The position numbers and the translations under genes are program-made. Below the pieces are notes generated by a model. That model saw only the letters and a program-made list of their open reading frames with translations. It was not told where the DNA came from and did no database searches. From Paenibacillus eucommiae (GTDB lineage Bacteria > Bacillota > Bacilli > Paenibacillales > NBRC-103111), in assembly GCF_017874215.1 (NCBI RefSeq), contig NZ_JAGGLB010000004.1:62001-126000 (forward strand): DNA of 64,000 nt. Direction: 5' to 3'. Below are positions 45,901-52,443 of this stretch, piece after piece. Positions within the stretch are counted from its first letter, which is position 1; each line of letters begins with the position of its first letter.

Positions 45901-48363
45901 GGGTACACTGTAGGGAAAGCCGTATAAATATTCATAGAAGGCCAGGTTAGTTGCTTTTTCCTGCCAAAGATCGGTCTGCTGATGTCCTGCTGCTCCCTTA
46001 ACCGGATCGGTCCAGGACATACGGTCATCCGTAATATAGGGAATAACCCGGGAGTTCAATGTAACTGCCGTCGGTGGATCAAATACGTTCCAGTATGCCA
46101 AAAGTCCGAAATATTTATCGGGGTAATCCTCAAGAACACCTTCCACGATTGCATTCACCCAGGCGTAGTAAACGTTGGACATATCCAAATAACCAACCGA
46201 ATTTAAAAGAGGCGGATTGGGATAACTGGCATTTGCCGGATTGGCTTCACAGAAATTGCTGTTATCATTAATGCCTAATGAATAAGAGATTTCATCGGGA
46301 TGCTGGAGGAAGTACGCCTTAATCCTCTCAATTGCTGCCTCCGCAGTAACTTCATTCATGCAAGGCTGCCAGCCGTGAATGCTCGCCGGTACGACTCCAC
46401 CCGGATAATATTCAGGATGATTAGCAAAAACTTGCGGATCAAATAAGGAAGACAGATTGTGATGGAAATGTATCTTATCGTTCATGCGATTACGTCTTGA
46501 CCATTCCACATTCGTGGCCACAGTCTCAATCCCGAAAAATTTGCGCGAAATAAACGCCGGTTCCTCCCGGACACTTCCTGGAGCTACTACAAGCGTTGAG
46601 ACCTGAGGTACATCTTCCCCGTCCGGTCCAGGAAGCAGCCAACGTACGCCTACATACCGTTCCAGAAATTCATCAACACCGTATTCCGTGCCCCAAGAGG
46701 TTGGGCCAATAATGCTAATGCTGTTGCTCGCCAGCTTTGGAAAGATTACAAACCCGTCCTCATCCAGATTTTGCAGCAGTCCGTTCACGTCAGCTTCACT
46801 GCCTGGAGCTATGCTGTCGATATAAACGCGTGTGCCACCACTTGGTATATTTGTATCGCCAACCGTATAAACCGCAAGCTGTACGCCTGTTGATTTTTCG
46901 ATATAACTCACTAATAATTGTGCAGCGTCCTGGATTTGCGTACTAGCTCCAGGGCTGACGAGTACAACAGCATTAGGTTGGTTGCTGCCCACAATCGTTA
47001 AAGAATCAGGATCTGGCGGGTTGCTGCCAGGATTATTGGTTAGAGTCCCGACAGCGGTTCCACTGCTTTTGTGATTTTCAGGCTGGCGCTCAAAAGTTGA
47101 ACCCTTTGCCGCTTCTCTGATTTCTGCTGTTTGAATCGTACCTTGACCCAGAAATTTAGCCACAGCGTTTAAGATGAGCTTGTGGATCAAAGATCCTTTC
47201 TGCAGGTGAACCTCACTATTCCTGGAATCGATCTGAACGTCATTAAATTCTCCAATGAGAGTGATTAAGGAATTAACAGCGAGCTTATCGCTGAACAATA
47301 CCTTTATGAAGCCCTGACCTGTAAGGTCTGTCTCTTCCAGGATAGCAGCAGATAGCAGAGTTACTCGTTCAACACTTGTAGTGCCTTCTGCTACCACACG
47401 TACAGAGCCTGCTTTTTTATCAATGATGACATGGAGGAGTGTGCTATCCACTAGATGAATACTATTCACTCCGCCCCCTTGAACATTCGTATTCCCTTTG
47501 ACTGAAACACGGCGCAGCGAAACTTCCCCTTCACCGATGCCAGCAGCCAATGTTAGATCGCCTAGAATTACATAATTGTCTAAAACAACTCCCGGTTTGC
47601 TAATGACCACATCGCCATTAATTGTCGTTACCTTATCGGCAGTTCCATAAACACCAGGCTCATCATACTTCGTTGCTTGTGTAAGCTTCGCAGCCGTTAG
47701 GGCACGCTCAAGCATGGCAACGGTTTCAGCTCGGGTCAATGCAGCCGCTGGCCTGAAGCTTCCGTCCGGATATCCATTGATTACACTCTGGCTCACCAGT
47801 GCATGAATGGAAGCTTTACTCCAGACGGAAAGCTTGCTTTCATCCGTGAATGCGCTTGCGTTAACCTCAGCTGTCTGATCCCCGATATGCAGCACTCTGG
47901 CAATCATCACAGCCGCTTCTTCTCTGTTCACAATGCTTTTGCTGCGGATCGTATTGTTTTCATAGCCTTCTACATAGCCGGCTTGTATCGCCTTAGCTAC
48001 GTCATCATGCTCCCAATCCTTGATGGAGAGATCCTCAAAGTGAACTTCCGCCTTCTCCTCAAATCCGAAGGAACGGTTGATAAGAGCAAGCATCTCGCCC
48101 CTTGTCACATTGCGGTTCGGCTCGAATTTCCCATTCGCATAGCCGGAAACCCATCCGCTATCCAGCCATTTCTGGATAGAAGCTTCTGCCCAGTGCCCTT
48201 TAATATCCGATACGGATTTGGAGGCGGAAGAAACGGTAGATGAATCAGCGTCAACATTCGCAGCCGACGCTGTACTTACTGGACTCACGAAGGAATTAAA
48301 ACTGAGACCAAGCAAGCAAATAATAAGTAAAATAGATAGCTGCGCCCTCTTTTTGAGCCTCAT
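42991..48363 (-). CDS. SLH-anchored DUF4838 protein with three carbohydrate-binding modules
   Basis: 1,790 residues, the largest protein here. Signal peptide (1-35), three N-terminal SLH repeats (~45-230), a beta-strand repeat region (~245-410), a linker, an alpha-glucuronidase-N-like domain with GVRWLLPG (~575), DUF4838 with GINDNS (~698) and AELFPNFGEG (~846), then three sugar-binding modules starting NPSFELGE (~1107), NASFEDGD (~1380) and NGSFEAGD (~1636), alternating with two Ig-like domains (VQVTSVAAQQGTIEVVF, VEIESVEAQQGTVDVVF). The layout matches the gene at 25381 with more binding modules and no CBM9-like domain. GGAG lies eight bases before the ATG. It follows another DUF4838 gene by 49 bases, so the two are one operon. 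A surface glycan-active enzyme is inferred; the reaction is unknown. Confidence 0.9.
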   Translation of the reverse strand: MRLKKRAQLSILLIICLLGLSFNSFVSPVSTASAANVDADSSTVSSASKSVSDIKGHWAEASIQKWLDSGWVSGYANGKFEPNRNVTRGEMLALINRSFGFEEKAEVHFEDLSIKDWEHDDVAKAIQAGYVEGYENNTIRSKSIVNREEAAVMIARVLHIGDQTAEVNASAFTDESKLSVWSKASIHALVSQSVINGYPDGSFRPAAALTRAETVAMLERALTAAKLTQATKYDEPGVYGTADKVTTINGDVVISKPGVVLDNYVILGDLTLAAGIGEGEVSLRRVSVKGNTNVQGGGVNSIHLVDSTLLHVIIDKKAGSVRVVAEGTTSVERVTLLSAAILEETDLTGQGFIKVLFSDKLAVNSLITLIGEFNDVQIDSRNSEVHLQKGSLIHKLILNAVAKFLGQGTIQTAEIREAAKGSTFERQPENHKSSGTAVGTLTNNPGSNPPDPDSLTIVGSNQPNAVVLVSPGASTQIQDAAQLLVSYIEKSTGVQLAVYTVGDTNIPSGGTRVYIDSIAPGSEADVNGLLQNLDEDGFVIFPKLASNSISIIGPTSWGTEYGVDEFLERYVGVRWLLPGPDGEDVPQVSTLVVAPGSVREEPAFISRKFFGIETVATNVEWSRRNRMNDKIHFHHNLSSLFDPQVFANHPEYYPGGVVPASIHGWQPCMNEVTAEAAIERIKAYFLQHPDEISYSLGINDNSNFCEANPANASYPNPPLLNSVGYLDMSNVYYAWVNAIVEGVLEDYPDKYFGLLAYWNVFDPPTAVTLNSRVIPYITDDRMSWTDPVKGAAGHQQTDLWQEKATNLAFYEYLYGFPYSVPRVYFHRMAENYAYSETNGVIAHVAELFPNFGEGPKPWLSAKLQWDPNQDVDALLNEWYVRAVGEEAAPYLKSYYDHWEQFWTDRIFSSEWYLNWADSPNRNNFMNLYDYSYLAEVTDEDLSLSRSLMEQVVQHAQTDEQVTRAGLLLRAFEYYEASSLGYMRKSKIDAPASLAEALDMVTELSIAMEMADKQTALNLESKSDPILYLTSNPIKGTFGWNGTQPGLLSSLLQWLKTAPSGEAESFKTQLAAMAQEAEQPAEHPYLKSYALLLLSIINDAPNLVKNPSFELGEAGNPEEAWKWSHWQNEAGSFKRSSAVSYSGGYSIEASGVSPVGGLAQNVPLTNPGKYGALIRFYVPEDSETKGTVQWYINLRDSNNNIVDSVITVYMPANANKGKWVTMEAIFNVPASAVTAEYGAPIWSYGPGDKLYMDDMALYWLDPSAVEPVQVTSVAAQQGTIEVVFDRPLNAEPALADFSIVQQQQTINDGKTALSSVKEISPTAVSWDEATRTAVLTIPDPYAAFLEQSIIYSVSYQNRTAVSSNPLSLAGAANLTNLVQNASFEDGDAPWWYWKEGAGTLSRSSSVFKTGSHSLELDGVSFVGGPIQTMTVEPGLYEAVVYYYTPPGSATGASIQWGMNLRDSNNVITSSVITQKENVAASNGTWKMIETMFEVTAPTNQVQLIFPVWDLQPGEKVYLDDVALYRLDAPVVEQVEIESVEAQQGTVDVVFKHAPAEAPELSSFAVKQRINNGAAIVVTPTAVSWDEAARIATLTIPSHYAAYVEQNIVYSVSYESGAYIESSPYLVAAAENLVNLLQNGSFEAGDAPWWYWKEGPNGTMSRSDLVTRTDDYSLELNGVSSVGGPVQTVVVDPGFYEAVVYYYTPPGLVSGATMQWGMNLRDQGGVIVSSVVTDKERVDSSNGSWKMMEIVFEVKEPVNQVQLIFPAWDLQAGEKLYIDDVALYKLSGVQVN

Positions 48364-48412
48364 TGGATCATCTCCTCTATAAATTTAACATCATTAACTT
48401 CATAAACTTCAT

Positions 48413-50776
48413 TCAAGCTAATTTAAGATTTAAGCTGTAAAGCGCCACATCTTGTATAGCCAAATCCAGCTGCTCTCCGGGTTTAATCTCGTATACACGA
48501 AAAGCTAACGAAGCCTTACAGTTCTCCACCCCAACCTCAAAAATAGTTTCCAAAGTTATTAGATCTCCTTTTGTTGTTGCCAGTGGTATTCTGCCGGTTA
48601 TCACGCTATCGACTATTTCTCCAGCCTCATTCGTGAGATGAAAATACCAGTTTACCGTAGCGTTTACGTCCATCTCTTCCGTTACGTTCAATCTGATTAT
48701 CGCCCCATACCATCCAGGCTCAAGATGAGCTTCTTCAATCAGGCAGGCCCCGGTGCGAATTTGGGTTAGCGGGTTTTCTGTCCAGTGCCACGTTATATTT
48801 TCGGTATAATTGGATCCCTCCTTGATTAGATTCAACCCGCCATTACATTGGGCAGCAATAAGCCGAGCATAATTCCGTACAGCTATGGGCTCTTCATCCC
48901 CTCCATACATGTTCAACTGGCTAAGAAAAGAACCAGGATCGGGTGAATGATCAAGCCATTCTGCCATTGAGGAAGCTATCGCCCTCTCCGTACCTCTCCA
49001 TATCCAGACACCTTCAAAGGAAAAAAGATCATTTGGTGACATAAGCTGCATAGCTTCTGGCGGATTCTTCAACCATTGCAAGCGCTTCTCGGCTATTTCC
49101 GCTGTACGGCTGTTTTCTAACAAAATCGCCAACGCTTCTTCATTGCTTGCCGGGCGAGGCGTCTGTGTATCGCGCATATAGCTAAGCGTGGACGCTTCAT
49201 AGTATTCGAAAGTGCTCATAAGCAGAAGAGCCCGCTTCTTCTGACCTTCTGTCTCTGCATGAAAGACCACTTGCTCCATGAAAAGACGACATGCTGCCAA
49301 ATCTTCATCACTAACAGCTTGCAAATAACTGGAGTCAAATAAATCAAGAAAATTGAACCTTACAGCAGAATCTGCCCATTTCCGGTACCACTCTGTCACA
49401 AAAACACGTGTATTCCAAAAATATTCCCAGAAATTATAATATTCAAGCAAGTAGGGAGCTGCCTTCCACCCAACCGCCCGCACAACCCATTCATTCAGTA
49501 AATCCTCGACCCGCTGCTCTGGATTCCATTGCAATTTGGCTGATATCCAGGGCTTCGGCCCCTCACCAAAGTTAGGAAACAACTCGGCAACATGCGCGAT
49601 TACGTTAGCATCCTTGGCGTATTTGTAATTCTCAGCCATCCTATAGTTGTATATTCGGGGAACACAATAAGGAGAGCCATACAAATATTCATAAAAAGCC
49701 AGATGCTCTGCTGCTTGTTTCCATCGTTCTGTGTGCTTGTGCCCTTCCAATCTTTTGACTGGATCTATCCAGGACATTCTATCATCCGTAATATAGGGTA
49801 TTATTCGTGGATGCAGCTTGACTTTCGTCGGTGGATCATAGACATTCCAGTAGGCTAGAAGGCCAAAGTACTTGTCAGGATAAATTTCGGAAACGCTCTC
49901 AACAATTTTATTAATCCAGGGATAATATACATCTGACAAATCCAAATAACCAATTGAATTTATTTTTCCTGTGTACAAAGGATGATCAGGATTGGCTTCA
50001 CAATAAATCTGGCTATCATTAATTCCAAGAGAGTAAGAAATAGCGTCTGGATTCTGCTCGAAAAAGGTAATGATGCGCTGGGCCGCCACACGGGCCGTTA
50101 TGTCATTCATACAAGGCTGCCAATTATCAGGATGACTTGGAAGAACTCCATCCGGGTAATATTCTGGATGCTCCTGAAACACTTGCGGATTAAAAAGCTC
50201 CGACATATTATGATGAAAATGAATCGTATCCTGCATCCGGTTATGCCTTGCCCATTCGATGCTCGTATCCGCGCTCTCTGTACCAAAGAAGTGTCTTGAA
50301 AGAGAGGCCGGTTCGTCGCATATGGGGACCAGCGGGATCGTAATATCGGTATGATAGGGCACATCCGCTCCATCAGGTCCAGGCATTAGCCAGCGCACAC
50401 CCACATAGCGTTCCAGAAATTCAAGCACTCCGAATTCTGTTCCCCCTGAAGTGTTACCGACAATTGCTATACTATTTTCATATGGAAAAATAATAAAGCC
50501 GTCACTACCCAATCCATCCAGCCTGCTCCTTATTTCCGTTTGTATGGCCGGGTCATAAGTTCCGATGTAAATACGATGAATATCAGATGGGATATCCGGG
50601 TCCGATGTGGATAGACAAAACAGCTGTCCTCCTGTAGATTTATTTATATAGGTAACCAGTAATGCTGCTGCATAGCGGATTTGATCATTTGCATCAGGGG
50701 CGGTCAACGCCACCGCAGTGATTTGTGCTCCTTCGCAAATTTTGATCCCGTCAGCTTGCATGTTAGTGAGCTTCAA
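48413..50776 (-). CDS. DUF4838 protein without signal peptide (probably cytoplasmic)
   Basis: 787 residues, TTG start seven bases after AAAGGAGG. The N-terminus (MKLTNMQADGIKICEG) is not hydrophobic, so export is not expected. The alpha-glucuronidase-N-like domain has GVRWLMPG (~129), the DUF4838 region GINDSQ (~252) and AELFPNFGEG (~400), and a C-terminal beta-rich domain (~640-787) resembles the sugar-binding modules of its neighbour. It is the core of the two SLH-anchored homologues without their wall-binding and linker parts. It is first in the operon with the 42991 gene, behind an IclR-type site. A role in finishing imported oligosaccharides is inferred. Confidence 0.9.
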   Translation of the reverse strand: MKLTNMQADGIKICEGAQITAVALTAPDANDQIRYAAALLVTYINKSTGGQLFCLSTSDPDIPSDIHRIYIGTYDPAIQTEIRSRLDGLGSDGFIIFPYENSIAIVGNTSGGTEFGVLEFLERYVGVRWLMPGPDGADVPYHTDITIPLVPICDEPASLSRHFFGTESADTSIEWARHNRMQDTIHFHHNMSELFNPQVFQEHPEYYPDGVLPSHPDNWQPCMNDITARVAAQRIITFFEQNPDAISYSLGINDSQIYCEANPDHPLYTGKINSIGYLDLSDVYYPWINKIVESVSEIYPDKYFGLLAYWNVYDPPTKVKLHPRIIPYITDDRMSWIDPVKRLEGHKHTERWKQAAEHLAFYEYLYGSPYCVPRIYNYRMAENYKYAKDANVIAHVAELFPNFGEGPKPWISAKLQWNPEQRVEDLLNEWVVRAVGWKAAPYLLEYYNFWEYFWNTRVFVTEWYRKWADSAVRFNFLDLFDSSYLQAVSDEDLAACRLFMEQVVFHAETEGQKKRALLLMSTFEYYEASTLSYMRDTQTPRPASNEEALAILLENSRTAEIAEKRLQWLKNPPEAMQLMSPNDLFSFEGVWIWRGTERAIASSMAEWLDHSPDPGSFLSQLNMYGGDEEPIAVRNYARLIAAQCNGGLNLIKEGSNYTENITWHWTENPLTQIRTGACLIEEAHLEPGWYGAIIRLNVTEEMDVNATVNWYFHLTNEAGEIVDSVITGRIPLATTKGDLITLETIFEVGVENCKASLAFRVYEIKPGEQLDLAIQDVALYSLNLKLA

Positions 50777-50883
50777 TATTCATCCTCCTTTGTCGCTATT
50801 CGACATCCAATTTGCCCTATATTCATCTGTATTCTAAGTGACTAAGACAGCACTGTCAATCATTTTTTCTCAAATATAAATGG

Positions 50884-50900
50884 TTTTCACATATGAGAAT
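50884..50900. promoter_or_regulatory. TTTTCACATATGAGAAT palindrome, possible IclR-type operator
   Basis: Near-perfect inverted repeat TTCACATATGAGAA about 110 bases upstream of the DUF4838 start, similar to the site before the IclR-type gene. The other 270 bases of this gap show no gene. Confidence 0.5.
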
Positions 50901-51047
50901 TTATAGAGTGGATTTTTTATAAAAATTAGGTGTTTCATCTATATAACATCCAGCTGGAGTAAGAAAATAGACTTAAAGCGTATACACATTTGTATACGCC
51001 TCAATGTTTGTTCAGATCACCCTCTAATGGGTTATATTGGAACTTAT

Positions 51048-51815
51048 TTATATACTAATAAACTTTTTGCTCAGTGCAGTAGTGGCCAGATTAATCCAGT
51101 AATGGATCCTTTCCCACACTTCATCCGTAATGCGCACAGTTGGTATGGACATGCTAATCGCTGCAATAATCTTATTATTCTGATCCAATATTCCGCCTGC
51201 CACACAATGAACGCCGCTTACCGTCTCGCCTAAATTGTATCCAATTCCTGTACTTCTAACTTTATCCAAAACGATTACTAACTCGTCAAAATGGTTGATC
51301 GTCTTATCCGTAATTTGTTCCAGCTCATTCGTTGGATAAAGGGCCCGCAGCTCCTCCATCGTAAATTGGGTAAGCAGAATTTTACCAGCAGCTGTTGCAT
51401 GCAGTGAAATCGGATCACCCTGATTAGGTGTATAACGCAATCCGTGCGTGCTTACCTTATCCCGGATGTAATACAGCTTGTTTTCCCTCAAAATGGATAA
51501 GCTCACACTTTCATTAAGGTCATTAACTATTTTCTCGGCAAATTGATTAAACTCTTCGCTTAGGCTGGTACCTTGAATGTACCTGTTCCTGATAGCAAAC
51601 AGCTTATATCCAATTCTGAACTGCTTCCCCGATTTGTCAGCCTCTAAATAACCACGACTCAGCATATTCTGCAATATATTATAGGTGCTGCTGGGAGGCA
51701 TGTTCAGCTTTTTGGATATTTCCGTTAAATTGTAAGAATCTGCTCCATTTGCGAAGAGCTCAAAAATATCTAGAACACGATCAGCAGACTTCACTTTTTT
51801 TATTTGCTTTTCCAT
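51048..51815 (-). CDS. IclR family transcriptional regulator
   Basis: 255 residues from the ATG at 51815 (MEKQIKKVKSADRVLDIFE); an in-frame ATG at 51857 would add 14 residues and overlap the palindrome. N-terminal winged helix (YNLTEISKKLNMPPSSTYNILQNML) and C-terminal ligand-binding domain (LHATAAGKILLTQFT, GIGYNLGETVSGVHCVAGGI), which binds small acids or sugars. It is read in the same direction as the DUF4838 operon that follows. It probably represses that operon, the transporter at 42723 and itself, as inferred from the shared palindromes. Confidence 0.92.
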   Translation of the reverse strand: MEKQIKKVKSADRVLDIFELFANGADSYNLTEISKKLNMPPSSTYNILQNMLSRGYLEADKSGKQFRIGYKLFAIRNRYIQGTSLSEEFNQFAEKIVNDLNESVSLSILRENKLYYIRDKVSTHGLRYTPNQGDPISLHATAAGKILLTQFTMEELRALYPTNELEQITDKTINHFDELVIVLDKVRSTGIGYNLGETVSGVHCVAGGILDQNNKIIAAISMSIPTVRITDEVWERIHYWINLATTALSKKFISI

Positions 51816-51850
51816 CCCGATTAACCCCCATTTTCTCCATACTAGAATTC

Positions 51851-51868
51851 GTTTCACTATTGTGAATT
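51851..51868. promoter_or_regulatory. TTCAC-TATT-GTGAA palindrome upstream of the IclR-type gene
   Basis: Perfect five-base arms around TATT, 36 bases upstream of the start at 51815. A typical place for autoregulation; binding is inferred. Confidence 0.55.
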
Positions 51869-51930
51869 TACATTGTACCTATTTTCAGCATAAAAGTCTA
51901 TAAGGCAATCAGACTAATTAAAGAAAAGAC

Positions 51931-52290
51931 GCCTTGCCGCGTCCTTTGATGGGCATGTTCATGACTTGGATGCGTTGCGGAGGGAATGGCTGTGGGCTCC
52001 AGCCGCTGTTAAAGATTTGTTCCTTTGAGTGGAATGGTTGAGGAGGTAGGAACAAATCTTTAAAGGCGGATGCTACCGCTCTTCCTCCCACAGCCATTCC
52101 CTCTCTTTAGCTACAATCGCACGAATCGCATGAACACCAAGCTCAAACGAACAGCCAGCAAGGGTTTTTCTCTTGGCTGGAGGGGGGTTTCTATCGGGCG
52201 AAGCGCTAGGGGGTGAAGATTGTGCGCAGCCGAGAAGGATCTTCTACTTTAACGATGTTTTTCATCGTTAAAGCATCAGGTCTGTATAAC
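51931..52290. repeat. Composite palindromic intergenic repeat, copy C
   Basis: Gap of about 630 bases between the IclR-type and GH95 genes without a gene. From ~51931 it matches copy A: left end GCGTCCTTTGATGGGCATG, a perfect 17-base outer stem (51980-51996/52087-52103), the same inner stem (52009-52023/52049-52063), the AGCCAGCAAG hairpin region, and one palindrome TTTAACGATG-N5-CATCGTTAAA at 52248-52272. The other three palindromes of copy A are absent. Confidence 0.88.
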
Positions 52291-52328
52291 ATTAATAAGC
52301 CCTCCAGATTAATTTCTCTGAAGAGCTT

Positions 52329-52366
52329 AAAAAATGATATGGACCTTTTATTTACACAGGACCCAT
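52329..52366 (-). terminator. Terminator of the GH95 operon
   Basis: On the minus strand ATGGGTCCT pairs with AGGTCCAT (one bulge, one G-U) around an 11-base loop and is followed by ATCATTTTTTAAG. Confidence 0.75.
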
Positions 52367-52443
52367 AAGGATTTACACTTGCAGATTATTTTGGGCTGTG
52401 CATCTCGGATTGGATTTCGAATCTCCATTTTCCGATTTATTAC

